Source: Ferrovibrio sp046297895
Lineage (GTDB): Bacteria; Pseudomonadota; Alphaproteobacteria; Ferrovibrionales; Ferrovibrionaceae
DNA: 64,000 nucleotides
Assembly: GCF_046297895.1 (NCBI RefSeq)
Contig: NZ_JBKBHC010000002.1
Coordinates: 186,001 to 250,000, forward strand
Direction: 5' to 3'
Every line of letters starts with the position of its first letter. The stretch's first letter is position 1. Shown here piece by piece: positions 16,649 through 24,545 of the stretch. The notes below the pieces were generated by a model. It was not told where the DNA came from. It saw nothing but the letters and a program-made list of their open reading frames with translations, and made no database searches. A program made the position numbers and the translations under genes.

Positions 16649-17727
16649 CGTGCCACCCCCTGGCCCAGCGTAGGCACGTCCAGCGGCACAAAACCGTAAT
16701 GCTTGAGCCAGCGCAGGTCGGCGTCGAAGAAGGCGCGCAGGTCGGGGATGCCGTATTTCAGCATGGCGATGCGGTCGATGCCCATGCCCCAGGCAAAGCC
16801 CTGCCACTCGGCCGGATCGAGGCCGCAATGCTGCAGCACGCGCGGGTGCACCATGCCCGAGCCGAGGATTTCCAGCCAGTCGTCGCCCTCGCCCACGCGC
16901 AGCACGCCACCCTCGCGCGAGCAGTTGATGTCGACTTCCGCCGAGGGTTCGGTGAAGGGGAAATAGCTGGGGCGGAAACGCATCTTCACATTGTCGGTTT
17001 CGAAGAAGGCCTTACAGAATTCGACCAGCACGCCCTTGAGGTGGCCCATATGGATATTGCGGTCGATCACCAGGCCCTCGATCTGATGGAACATGGGCGT
17101 GTGCGTCATGTCGTAGTCGGAGCGGTAGGTGCGGCCCGGCACGACGATGCGGTAGGGCGGCGGGCCCGACCGCATGGTGCGGATCTGCACCGGCGAGGTA
17201 TGCGTGCGCAGAACCATCTGCTCGCCGTCTTCGCGTTTCGGCAGATAGAAGGTGTCCTGCATCTGTCGGGCGGGATGCTCGGCCGGGATGTTCAGCGCGG
17301 TGAAATTGTGGAAGTCGTCTTCGATATCCGGGCCTTCGGCGATCGAGAAGCCCATGGCGGCGAAGATCTCGGTGATCTCGTCGATCACCTGGCTGACCGG
17401 ATGGATGCGGCCCTGGCCTTCGTGGCTGTCGTTGAGCGGCAGGGTCATGTCGAGCTTCTCGGCCGCCAGCCGCGCGTTGATCGCGGCATCGGCCAGCACG
17501 CCCTTGCGCGCCTCGATGGCGCCGCCGAGGCGATCCTTCACCTCGTTGAGCATCTGGGCGCGCGTCTTGCGCTCGTCGGGCGACAGGCCGCCCAGGTCCT
17601 TCAGCGCGGCACTGAGCCAGCCCTTCTTGCCGAGCACGGCAAGACGGGCCTCTTCCAGGGCTTCCAGCGTCGGAGCCGCAGCCACGGCCTTTTCGGCTTC
17701 GGCTGCCAGCGTGGCGATCTCGGTCAT
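16645..17727 (-). CDS. pheS: Phenylalanyl-tRNA synthetase alpha subunit
   Basis: A 360-residue class II synthetase subunit: an N-terminal coiled-coil (1-90), then motif 1 around SQVIDEITEIFAAMGF, motif 2 with FRPSYFPFTEPSAEVD, and motif 3 GMGIDRIAMLKYGIPDLR. The active-site entry THTSPVQIRTM is present. It sits downstream of rplT with an intrinsic terminator about 40 nt before its start codon, implying attenuation or partial read-through. It overlaps pheT by 4 nt. Confidence 0.97.
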   Translation of the reverse strand: MTEIATLAAEAEKAVAAAPTLEALEEARLAVLGKKGWLSAALKDLGGLSPDERKTRAQMLNEVKDRLGGAIEARKGVLADAAINARLAAEKLDMTLPLNDSHEGQGRIHPVSQVIDEITEIFAAMGFSIAEGPDIEDDFHNFTALNIPAEHPARQMQDTFYLPKREDGEQMVLRTHTSPVQIRTMRSGPPPYRIVVPGRTYRSDYDMTHTPMFHQIEGLVIDRNIHMGHLKGVLVEFCKAFFETDNVKMRFRPSYFPFTEPSAEVDINCSREGGVLRVGEGDDWLEILGSGMVHPRVLQHCGLDPAEWQGFAWGMGIDRIAMLKYGIPDLRAFFDADLRWLKHYGFVPLDVPTLGQGVAR

Positions 17728-17763
17728 GCTTCCTCTTTCAACGCACGGGTCGGCGACAGCGTG

Positions 17764-17799
17764 GACAAAAACAAAGGGGGCCGCAATGACGGCCCCCTT
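17764..17799 (-). terminator. Intrinsic terminator between rplT and pheS
   Basis: On the minus strand a 10-bp stem (aagggggccg / cggccccctt) with a 6-nt loop is followed by TTTGTTTTTG. This is a canonical rho-independent terminator after rplT. It ends only about 37 nt before the pheS start codon, leaving no room for an ordinary promoter and leader downstream. Confidence 0.85.
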
Positions 17800-17841
17800 C
17801 GCAAACGGTCGCTTGAATTGAGTTGGGCGAACGCGGGCCGA

Positions 17842-18210
17842 TCAGGCCGCCTTGGCGGGCAGGGCGGCTTTCGCCTGCGCCACCAGGGCGTTGAACGCCT
17901 CGGGCTCGTGCACGGCGAGATCGGCGAGGACCTTGCGGTCAATCTCGATGCCGGCGAGCGCGAGGCCGTTGATAAATCGGCCGTAGGTCAGACCCTGCTC
18001 GCGGGCGGCAGCGTTGATGCGCTGGATCCACAGCGAGCGGAAGTTGCGCTTCTTGGCGCGACGGTCGCGGAACGCATACTGCAGTCCCTTCTCGACCTTC
18101 TCGATCGCGACGCGGAAGACGGTGGAATTGCGGCCACGATAGCCCTTGGCGAGCTTCAGGACCTTCTTGTGGCGGGCATGGGCGGTAACGCCCCGCTTGA
18201 CACGTGCCAT
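17842..18210 (-). CDS. rplT: 50S ribosomal protein L20
   Basis: A 122-residue L20 with the hallmark MARVKRGVTAHARHKKVLKLAKG start and the RRAKKRNFRSLWIQRINAAAR central helix. It binds 23S rRNA early in large-subunit assembly and in other bacteria represses its own operon. The C-terminus is slightly Ala-rich (KAALPAKAA). It follows rpmI after 18 nt and precedes the terminator at 17764-17799. Confidence 0.98.
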   Translation of the reverse strand: MARVKRGVTAHARHKKVLKLAKGYRGRNSTVFRVAIEKVEKGLQYAFRDRRAKKRNFRSLWIQRINAAAREQGLTYGRFINGLALAGIEIDRKVLADLAVHEPEAFNALVAQAKAALPAKAA

Positions 18211-18228
18211 GTCAGTATCTCCTCAGGC

Positions 18229-18429
18229 TCAGTCGTTCGGCAGATAGTTCTTGATGATCTTGCGCGCATCGCCCTCGAACACCACGGCGGTGCCGCGGTG
18301 ATTCCGGATCTGCTTGTTGGTGCGCTTGATCATGCCGTGACGCTTGCCGGCCTGGGCACGCTTCACCTTGCCGCTCGCCGTAAGCTTGAAGCGCTTCTTG
18401 GCGGAACTCTTGGTCTTCATCTTGGGCAT
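18229..18429 (-). CDS. rpmI: 50S ribosomal protein L35
   Basis: A 66-residue L35: MPKMKTKSSAKKRFKLTASGKVKRAQAGKRHGM is the family signature in pieces. The start at 18429 is fixed by GGAGG 8 nt upstream. It is the first gene of rpmI-rplT. The translation factor gene infC, which usually precedes rpmI, is not found in the 670 bp upstream, where the next gene is on the opposite strand. Confidence 0.97.
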   Translation of the reverse strand: MPKMKTKSSAKKRFKLTASGKVKRAQAGKRHGMIKRTNKQIRNHRGTAVVFEGDARKIIKNYLPND

Positions 18430-18586
18430 TTCATAACCTCCGAAGGTATGGAGTGATCTTCTGGGCGGACACGGCAGCCCTTTTGAGCCGGAACGCCCGA
18501 TACGAGGGCGCGGTTGTAGCGGCCGGACCGGCACTTGGCAAGCGGCTTGACCCGCCGGATCGGCCGGGATTCGCCCGGTTTTGCCG

Positions 18587-18607
18587 CCCCCCGCCCCCCG
18601 CCCGCCC
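18587..18607 (-). other. G-quadruplex motif in the rpmI leader
   Basis: The plus strand reads C6-G-C6-G-C3-G-C3, so the minus strand (rpmI sense) has four G runs separated by single C residues, the ideal layout for a very stable quadruplex. It lies about 160 nt before the rpmI start. Confidence 0.5.
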
Positions 18608-18850
18608 GGCCGGGGGGCTCGGGTTGCCCTCCGGACACGGCGCAAGCGGCCGGAAATAGTTAACAATGCGCCCGAGTCGACCCCGTTTTGGTCTCTTTGC
18701 TACCCGGCGGACGGGCTGGAACGGCGCCGGGCACCCGCCTCTGGCGAAACCTTCGACCGGCGCCAAATATTTGATTCATCCTCTTGAAAGGATTTGTAGA
18801 TTTCACCATGTGACATCTGGAAGTCAGGCCCGGAAAAGCGGCAAAATCCA

Positions 18851-18863
18851 CACGTAGTACGTG
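18851..18863. promoter_or_regulatory. 13-bp palindrome, possible operator
   Basis: cacgta-g-tacgtg is a perfect dyad with a one-base centre in the control region shared by rpmI and the DEAD-box gene. The protein that would bind is unknown. Confidence 0.25.
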
Positions 18864-19101
18864 ATTGTCGCAGGATGAGGTTTCGCGCTTGCAAAACGAG
18901 GAACGGCCGCTAGTATCACGCGGGTTCGCGGTACCCCGCAGGACGCCGCTGTACCCAACGTTCCTGGCTTCCGTGACAAGCCTTCCCGTTCGCCGCCGCG
19001 CAGATCCGGCGCTGCCGGACAGGGCGGGGTTGTCGCCCGTTGTAGCCCCCCCGGCAGTCCTGCCCCTGGCAGACCTGCCGTGTGACATAGATTGCAGACC
19101 G

Positions 19102-19854
19102 ATGTTGAACGCCAATCAATTCTCGCAGCTCGATCTCGTTGAACCCATTCAGCGCGCACTTACCGCTGAGAAGCACGTGGCGCCCACGCCGATCCAGGCC
19201 AAGGCCATTCCCCATCTGCTGCAGGGCCGCGACCTGCTGGGTCAGGCCGAGGCCGGCGCCGGCAAGACCGTCGCCTTCACGCTGCCGATCCTGCAGCATC
19301 TCTCCATCGACCGGCATCCCGCCGGTGCCCGCAAGGCGCGCGCGCTGATCCTCACCACCTCGCGTGAGCGCGTGCAGCATATCCAGGAAAGCTTCCGCGC
19401 CTATGGCCGCTTCGTGCGCCTGAGCCAGGCCACCGTGTATGAAGGCCCCGGCAAGGCGGCGCAGGCCCAGGCGCTGTCGCGCGGCATCGACATCCTGATC
19501 GGCACGCCGGGCCGCGTGGTGGAGCTGATCAATGCCGGCCAGCTTGAGCTGAACAAGCTCGAGATCATGGTGCTGGACGAGACCGACCGCATGCTGGAAC
19601 TGGGCGTGACCAACGAGCTGCGCGCCATTTTCGAGGCCGCGCCGACCGAGCGCCAGACCATCGTGTTCGCAACCACGCTGCCGGCCGAGATCAAGCAGCT
19701 GGCCGACAACCTGCTGACCGATCCGGTCACCGTGCTGGCCAATCCGCCGGCGCCGCGCCTGATCACCACCGCCCAGTCGGCCCGCATCCGCGACACGGAA
19801 GCCCGCCGCCGGGTGCGCGACCTGCTGCCGGAGCGTATTGTCGGCCGGCGCTGA
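19102..19854 (+). CDS. Half-length DEAD-box protein (single RecA-like domain)
   Basis: Start taken at ATG 19102 (MLNANQFSQLDLVEPI, a Q-motif region with Phe and TPIQAKAIP). Only 250 residues are present, covering RecA domain 1. Walker A reads AEAGAGKT (49-56) instead of AxTGxGKT, motif Ia region is LILTTSRE rather than APTREL, TPGR is intact (135-138), motif II is DETD (159-162) instead of DEAD, and motif III is ATT (190-192) instead of SAT. The second RecA domain with motifs IV-VI is missing; the protein ends RDLLPERIVGRR. It cannot be a normal helicase alone; an RNA-binding or regulatory role is inferred. A stem-loop follows the stop. Confidence 0.7.
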   Translation: MLNANQFSQLDLVEPIQRALTAEKHVAPTPIQAKAIPHLLQGRDLLGQAEAGAGKTVAFTLPILQHLSIDRHPAGARKARALILTTSRERVQHIQESFRAYGRFVRLSQATVYEGPGKAAQAQALSRGIDILIGTPGRVVELINAGQLELNKLEIMVLDETDRMLELGVTNELRAIFEAAPTERQTIVFATTLPAEIKQLADNLLTDPVTVLANPPAPRLITTAQSARIRDTEARRRVRDLLPERIVGRR

Positions 19855-19887
19855 CCACCTAAGGTTATCAAATCTATACGGTTTTCA

Positions 19888-19913
19888 AGGCGCCCGCGAT
19901 TCCGCGGGCGCTT
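19888..19913 (+). terminator. Stem-loop after the DEAD-box gene
   Basis: gcgcccgcg / cgcgggcgc form a 9-bp stem with a 4-nt loop, extendable by two weaker pairs. Only TT follows the stem, so termination strength is uncertain, but position 35 nt after the stop fits. Confidence 0.5.
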
Positions 19914-20026
19914 GCCTATGGTGGGTAGCTGCGCCAGAGTCGGTCTTGCCGGCGCGGCCAGATTTGCCAGAAACGGAAAATCAACCACGCCGCTGATAGA
20001 TATGCCTGAATCGGCTGAATGCGGAT

Positions 20027-20974
20027 ATGGCTGTGGTGGCAAAGGAGAATACCGAGCAGTCCTCTGACCTGAACTGGCGCGACAAGCTGCGCGCCTGGTG
20101 GCATGGCGACGACTATGTCATCCAGCACGGGCCGGATGTGACACCGCTGCCGACGGCCGACGAACCGGCGCCGGAACCGGAATTGCCGCGCGAAGTGCCC
20201 ACGGTGGACAGCTGGACGCCGCGCCGGCGCCAGATCGTGCAGAAGCTGTTCGGCGAGGGCTTCAACCAGCCCGGCGGCGAAGAGCTGATGAAGCCGCTGA
20301 TCTCGCCGCTCGGCCTCAACCCGAATCTCTCGATCGCCGAACTGGGCTGCGGCATGGGCGGCATGAGCCGCATGATGGCGCGCGAGAATCTGTGGATCGA
20401 CGCCTACGAACCCGATCCCGACCTGGCCAATGCCGCCATCGACCTGGCCAAGCATCAGGGCGTGAAGCAGCGCATCAACATCAAGACCACGCCGCTGGAC
20501 GAGATCCAGTTCAAGCGCAAGAGCGTGGATGTGGTGCTGTCGAAGGACGGCCTGATGCCGGTGCAGGACAAGCGTCTGCTGCTGGCCAAGATCCGCGCCG
20601 CCATGAAACCCGGCGGCCAGCTCATGTTCACCGACTTCCTGCTGACCGGATCGACCGAGAGCCGCGTCTACGAGGTGTGGTGGGAGCGCGAGCCGGTGAA
20701 GCCTCACCTGCTGACGCCCGAGGGCCTGCAGGCCGAGCTGGAAAGCCTGAATTTCATCATCTGCTACATCGAGGATGTCAGCCACGAGCTGAAAGCCGCC
20801 GTGCTGAGGGCCTTCGGCGACTATGCCGAGGAAGTGAAACTGAGAGGCAGGGCCGTGGACGACAACGAGCGCGAATGGGCGATCTCGGAAGGCGAACACT
20901 GGGCCATTCGGCTCAGCGCCATCGACGCCAACGTGATCCGGCTCTATCGCGTCTATTGCCGCGTGATGGACTGA
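20027..20974 (+). CDS. Class I SAM-dependent methyltransferase
   Basis: A 315-residue protein. The methyltransferase core begins with IAELGCGMGGMSRMMA (motif I, about 103-118), then IDAYEPDPDLA (acidic motif II), VDVVLSKDGLM (motif III-like) and MKPGGQLMFTDFLL (post-motif). A charged Pro-rich N-terminal extension of about 90 residues precedes it. The arrangement resembles UbiE or phosphoethanolamine-type methyltransferases, but the substrate cannot be told. It is a single gene between a stem-loop and the repeat at 20985. Confidence 0.8.
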   Translation: MAVVAKENTEQSSDLNWRDKLRAWWHGDDYVIQHGPDVTPLPTADEPAPEPELPREVPTVDSWTPRRRQIVQKLFGEGFNQPGGEELMKPLISPLGLNPNLSIAELGCGMGGMSRMMARENLWIDAYEPDPDLANAAIDLAKHQGVKQRINIKTTPLDEIQFKRKSVDVVLSKDGLMPVQDKRLLLAKIRAAMKPGGQLMFTDFLLTGSTESRVYEVWWEREPVKPHLLTPEGLQAELESLNFIICYIEDVSHELKAAVLRAFGDYAEEVKLRGRAVDDNEREWAISEGEHWAIRLSAIDANVIRLYRVYCRVMD

Positions 20975-20984
20975 ACGCAATCAT

Positions 20985-21106
20985 CGTCATGCTCGGGCTT
21001 GGCCCGAGCATCCACGAGTTTTTCCAGTAAGACGTGGATGCCCGGCCTTCGCGCTTTGCGCGAGAGCATATGCATGGCGGCGAAGCCGCCGGGGCCGGGC
21101 ATGACG
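20985..21106. repeat. Dispersed inverted repeat (REP-like), copy B
   Basis: Arm 1 (20985-21016) is cgtcatgctcggg-cttgg-cccgagcatccacg, a 32-nt hairpin. Arm 2 (21033-21106) opens with cgtggatgcccggcc and closes with ggccgggcatgacg, but its loop carries about 45 extra bases with two further hairpins (tcgcgc-ttt-gcgcga, ggcggc-gaa-gccgcc). The arms match copy A at 10259-10348 in inverted order. It lies between the methyltransferase stop and the atp terminator. Confidence 0.75.
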
Positions 21107-21126
21107 TTCTTCAATATCCACACAAC

Positions 21127-21158
21127 GAAAAAGGGCCGCATCGCTGCGGCCCTTTTCG
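21127..21158 (-). terminator. Intrinsic terminator of the F0 ATP synthase operon
   Basis: aaaagggccgca / tgcggccctttt form a 12-bp perfect stem with a tcgc loop; on the minus strand five T residues follow. It lies 24 nt after the atpF stop. The symmetric A/T flanks mean it could also stop plus-strand transcription coming through the repeat. Confidence 0.9.
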
Positions 21159-21181
21159 TATGCATTATCGCGAAACGCGGA

Positions 21182-21667
21182 TCAGTGCAGCTTGGCCTTG
21201 ACCTCGCCGATGGCGCGGTCGATCTGGCTTGCCGCGGCAGCACCCTGCAGCGACTGGCCGAGCACCTGAGCGGCGGCGGCAATCGCCACCTCGACCGCGG
21301 CGGCGCGGACTTCCTGCACGGCCTGCTGTTCGGCCTGGGCGATCTTGTCCTCGGCCTGTTTGCGGCGACGCTCCAGGCTGGCCTTGAGATCGGCTTCGGC
21401 CTCGCGGACCAATGCCTTCGCCTCGGCCTCGGCGGCCGCGACGATCTCCTCGGCTTCCTTCATCGCATTGCGCTGCTTGCGCTGGTACTCGGCGAAGAGC
21501 TGCTGCGCCTCCTGGTGCAGCTTCTCGGCTTCCTCAAGATCGCGCTTGATCTTGGCGGCGCGCTCGTCGAGCTGGGCCATCACCTTGCCCGGCACCTTCA
21601 GATAGAAGATCAGGGCAAAGAAGAGGATGAAGGCGACCAGCACCCAGAATGTCGAATCCTGGAACAT
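21182..21667 (-). CDS. atpF: ATP synthase F0 subunit b
   Basis: A 161-residue stator subunit: one N-terminal transmembrane helix (FWVLVAFILFFALIFYL, about 7-23), then a long charged coiled coil (LDERAAKIKRDLEEAEKLHQ onward) that reaches up to F1 delta. It is the last gene of atpI-atpB-atpE-b'-b. Having separate b and b' genes is characteristic of photosynthetic bacteria and alphaproteobacteria. F1 genes are not in the window, as is normal for this class. Confidence 0.95.
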   Translation of the reverse strand: MFQDSTFWVLVAFILFFALIFYLKVPGKVMAQLDERAAKIKRDLEEAEKLHQEAQQLFAEYQRKQRNAMKEAEEIVAAAEAEAKALVREAEADLKASLERRRKQAEDKIAQAEQQAVQEVRAAAVEVAIAAAAQVLGQSLQGAAAASQIDRAIGEVKAKLH

Positions 21668-21683
21668 GGGGTTCTCCGATCCG

Positions 21684-22175
21684 TCAGTTCTGCTTGGCCA
21701 GGGCCTGGCCGACCGCGGCTTTCACCGCATCGGCCGAGGGTGCCGTGCCGCTGATGCGGGCCACGACATCGGAGGCCGCTTCGGCGGCGACCGAGGTCAG
21801 CTGGCTGAGCGCCTGCTGCTTGGCCGCCTGGATGCGGGCTTCCGCCGCCTTGGTCTGCTCGGCGATCTCGGCATCGACCTTTGCACGCAACGCGGTCGCG
21901 TCGGCCGACATCCGGGCGCGGGTGTCGCCGGCGATGCCTTGCGCCTTGGCGCGAGCCTGGGCCAGGGCCTGTTCGTATTCGGCGATGGCCTTCTCAGTCT
22001 CGCGCTTCAGCCGTGCCGCCTCTTCCAGGTCGTGTTCGAGGCGCTTCTTGCGCCCGTCCACGACCTCAGCCACGCGCGGCAGAGCCACCTTCGCCATCAG
22101 CACATAGAGGACGGCGAAGGTGATCAGCAGCCAGACGAGCTGCGGCAGGAAGGTGGCTGTATCGAGCTGAGGCAT
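21684..22175 (-). CDS. atpX: ATP synthase F0 subunit b'
   Basis: A 163-residue b-type subunit starting MPQLDTATFLPQLVWLLITFAVLYVLMAK, i.e. a short periplasmic end then one membrane helix (about 9-29), followed by coiled coil (VAEVVDGRKKRLEHDLEEAARLK). The PQLxxxxFxxQLxW pattern distinguishes b' from b. It sits 5 nt after atpE and 16 nt before atpF, and would pair with b as a heterodimeric stator. Confidence 0.93.
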   Translation of the reverse strand: MPQLDTATFLPQLVWLLITFAVLYVLMAKVALPRVAEVVDGRKKRLEHDLEEAARLKRETEKAIAEYEQALAQARAKAQGIAGDTRARMSADATALRAKVDAEIAEQTKAAEARIQAAKQQALSQLTSVAAEAASDVVARISGTAPSADAVKAAVGQALAKQN

Positions 22176-22180
22176 TTAGC

Positions 22181-22405
22181 TCAGACGAACAGGATCAGCA
22201 GCGCGATCAGCAGCGCGAAGATGCCGAGCGCTTCGGTCACCGCGAAGCCCAGCATCAGGTTGCCGAACAGCTTCGGGGCGGCGCCCGGGTTGCGCAGCGC
22301 GCCGTTGAGGAAGTTCGCGAAGATCAGGCCCACGCCGATCGCCGCACCGCCCATGCCGATCGCCGCAATGCCGGCACCGATCATCTTGGCTGAAGCAAGA
22401 TCCAT
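22181..22405 (-). CDS. atpE: ATP synthase F0 subunit c
   Basis: A 74-residue proteolipid hairpin: helix 1 with AGIAAIGMGGAAIGVG, polar loop ALRNPGAAP, helix 2 MLGFAVTEALGIFALLIALL with the proton-carrying Glu in VTEALG. The start MDLASAKM at 22405 is chosen because AAAGGA is 8 nt upstream; an ATG 9 nt earlier would overlap the ribosome-binding site. It forms the rotor ring. Confidence 0.97.
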   Translation of the reverse strand: MDLASAKMIGAGIAAIGMGGAAIGVGLIFANFLNGALRNPGAAPKLFGNLMLGFAVTEALGIFALLIALLILFV

Positions 22406-22459
22406 GATACTCATCCTTTCTAGGTTTGAACTGATAGTCGGTTGAACTGGTGGATACGC

Positions 22460-23224
22460 TTAGTGGTGTTCCATGTTGACCGCCTCGGCCAGGTAGAGGC
22501 AGGTCAGGATGGCGAACACGTAGGCCTGCAGGAAGGCGATCAGGAATTCCAGCGCGGTGAGCGCGGTGACCATGATCAGCGGCAGGATGCCCGAAACCGA
22601 CAGCGCGCCGCCCATGCCAATCATGGAGACGACGAAGCCGGCAAACACCTTGAGCGTGGTATGGCCCGCCAGCATGTTGGCGCACAGACGCAGGGACAGC
22701 GAGATCGGGCGCGAGAGATAGGAGATGATCTCGATCGGCACGATCACCGGGGCCAGCCACATCGGCACGCCGGCCGGCATGAAATGGGTGAAGAAGTGGA
22801 TGCCGTTGCGGGCGATGGCAATCAGCGTCACGCCCAGGAACACCACGATGGCCAGCGCGAAGGTGACGATGATGTGGCTGGTGACCGTGAAGCTGTAGGG
22901 GATCATGCCCAGCATATTGCTGAACAGGATGAACATGAACAGCGAGAAGATGAACGGGAAATACTGGCGGCCGTTGGGGCCGACATTCTCGCGCACCATG
23001 CCGGCGACGAATTCGTAGGACAGTTCGGCGAGCGACTGCAGGCGGCCCGGCACCAGGCTGCGGCTGCGCATGCCATAAACCATCAGCAGGGTGGCGCCCA
23101 CGGTGGCCAGCACCATGAACAGCGAGGCGTTAGTGAAGGAGAATGCCTGCAACTGGCCGCCCTCGCCGCACAGCGCGAGGCACTTGACCTTGAATTGATC
23201 GAGCGGACTTGCAGCCACGGTCAT
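22460..23224 (-). CDS. atpB: ATP synthase F0 subunit a
   Basis: A 254-residue membrane protein with about five helices. The essential Arg is in RPISLSLRLCANMLAGH, and the C-terminal helix pair contains ALEFLIAFLQAYVFAILTCLYL, the conserved final segment. It provides the proton half-channels next to the c ring. The start ATG at 23224 overlaps the atpI stop by 4 nt. Confidence 0.97.
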   Translation of the reverse strand: MTVAASPLDQFKVKCLALCGEGGQLQAFSFTNASLFMVLATVGATLLMVYGMRSRSLVPGRLQSLAELSYEFVAGMVRENVGPNGRQYFPFIFSLFMFILFSNMLGMIPYSFTVTSHIIVTFALAIVVFLGVTLIAIARNGIHFFTHFMPAGVPMWLAPVIVPIEIISYLSRPISLSLRLCANMLAGHTTLKVFAGFVVSMIGMGGALSVSGILPLIMVTALTALEFLIAFLQAYVFAILTCLYLAEAVNMEHH

Positions 23225-23628
23225 TTCCCTTCCGTCTTGCTTGCGCCGCCGGGGCCGGAAGCGGCCTCCTGGCTGCGCTGCATCACCAGCGCCGTGCGGA
23301 TCGCCGACCACAAGGCCGCGGCCACGCCCAGCAGAATAAAACCGAGCAGACCCCAGGGCGCCGTACCGAACCAGCGGTCAACCCACCAGCCGATGAAGAG
23401 GGACACGACCACCGCGGCGACCATCTCGATCGCCAGCGACCAGGCCTTGCCGACCTGCTGCATCTGGCGGGGATCCGCCTCAGGCCGCTGGTCTGCCCCC
23501 CGGCGCCCCTGCACATCCGCCAGTTTTTGATCCAGCCGCGCCAGGTCGGCATGGCTGTCGTCCACCGGCGGCCGCGAGGGGCCGCTGCTGTCCGGTCGGG
23601 ATGCTGGGGTATCGTCAGCCATGGGCAT
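23221..23628 (-). CDS. atpI: ATP synthase accessory protein I (AtpI/AtpZ type)
   Basis: A 135-residue protein: a charged, Pro-rich N-terminus (1-58) then two transmembrane helices (about 62-80, MVAAVVVSLFIGWWVDRWF, and 86-105, WGLLGFILLGVAAALW). This is the usual layout of AtpI/AtpZ, which assists c-ring assembly or Mg2+ handling. It heads the F0 operon and overlaps atpB by 4 nt. The 250 bp upstream (23629-23878) must hold the promoter; the least GC-rich part is near 23730-23790. Confidence 0.88.
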   Translation of the reverse strand: MPMADDTPASRPDSSGPSRPPVDDSHADLARLDQKLADVQGRRGADQRPEADPRQMQQVGKAWSLAIEMVAAVVVSLFIGWWVDRWFGTAPWGLLGFILLGVAAALWSAIRTALVMQRSQEAASGPGGASKTEGK

Positions 23629-23878
23629 CTGCTCCGGCCTGAATCAGGACTCCGGCCCCCCGGAAAGCGCCGGCACCATAGAAACCGGGTCAGCCAGCGT
23701 CAAGCCGCCCGCGGACCCGGCATTATTTGCGAATCTATTGCATCTGCCAAATCAAGCCCTTTGCAAACAATGGTTTTTCATGGGCTATTCCCGGCAGCGG
23801 CGATTCAGGAATCTGCAGCCGGCGGCCTGGCGGGCGGGGTGCGGGCCGCCTGCGACATTCGGTCGCAGCGCGGGTCCG

Positions 23879-24475
23879 TCAGGGTTCCGGCGGCAGCCCG
23901 GCGGGCAGCCCCGCGCAGGGATAGTAGGTGACCTCAGGCCCGATATGGGGCGGGGCCGTTGCCTGGGTCAGCGGGTTGTAATGATAGATCGACAGGCCGA
24001 GCATGCCCCAGGGCCGGCCATCGGGCCAGGTCAGCGGCACCACCAGGCGGTCGGCGGCCTTTTCCGTCCGGTCGCGCGGGGCGATCGGCCGGTGGCCGAC
24101 ATGCACCGCCGGTTCGGTGACGATGCGGCGATAGATCGCCAGCGCGGTGGCGGCGCTGGCGGCGGGCATGAAATCCTGCGGCTGGCGGCCGATCATCGGG
24201 TGGCCCCAGGCCTCGCTGACCTTCTCGCCGGCCAGGGTGCAGGTGAAGGCGCCGGTCTCGGGGTTGAAGCGGAACATGTAGACATGGGGCAGGCAGGCCC
24301 TGATGGCCGCCGGGTCGATGGCCTCGCGCGGCGTGGCGAGCCCGCGGCGTCCTTCGGCCCAGTGCCGCAGTAGCAGCGCGAATCGGCGATCGCCGAAAAC
24401 CGGCCAGGCGCCGGACTCGGCCACCATGCCCTCCTGATGCGTGACCGTCGTCGGGGAATCCGAATGCGGCTTCAT
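23879..24475 (-). CDS. Single-domain PAS protein
   Basis: A 198-residue soluble protein of the PAS_5-like family typical of Rhodospirillales. Characteristic elements are LLLRHWAEGRRG, AIDPAAIRACLPHVYMFRFNPETGAFTCTLAGEKVSEAWG, and the late RLVVPLTWPDGRPWGMLGLSIY strand pair. No kinase, GGDEF or HTH output domain is attached. It lies 70 bp downstream of a paralogue (24546-25184). How these proteins signal is unknown; partner binding is inferred. Confidence 0.75.
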   Translation of the reverse strand: MKPHSDSPTTVTHQEGMVAESGAWPVFGDRRFALLLRHWAEGRRGLATPREAIDPAAIRACLPHVYMFRFNPETGAFTCTLAGEKVSEAWGHPMIGRQPQDFMPAASAATALAIYRRIVTEPAVHVGHRPIAPRDRTEKAADRLVVPLTWPDGRPWGMLGLSIYHYNPLTQATAPPHIGPEVTYYPCAGLPAGLPPEP

Positions 24476-24545
24476 TCCGCCATCATGCTAACTCGGCGGG
24501 CTGCGCGCTATCGTCGAGGCGGAGGAAAAACACTGCACCTCCGGT

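Larger units (their letters stand above)
18430..19101. other. Long divergent intergenic region upstream of rpmI and the DEAD-box gene
   Basis: About 670 bp without a convincing gene. An open frame continues upstream of 19102 to 18865, but its composition (Pro/Arg-rich, no homology) and the lack of a ribosome-binding site argue it is untranslated leader. It holds a run of C blocks (G-quadruplex motif on the minus strand) and a palindrome at 18851-18863. The less GC-rich stretch at about 18760-18900 probably contains both promoters, giving long leaders on both sides. Confidence 0.5.

Noticed and set aside
18865..19101. A 79-codon N-terminal extension of the DEAD-box protein
   Set aside because: Pro/Arg-rich without homology or ribosome-binding site; the Q-motif region starts right after ATG 19102.
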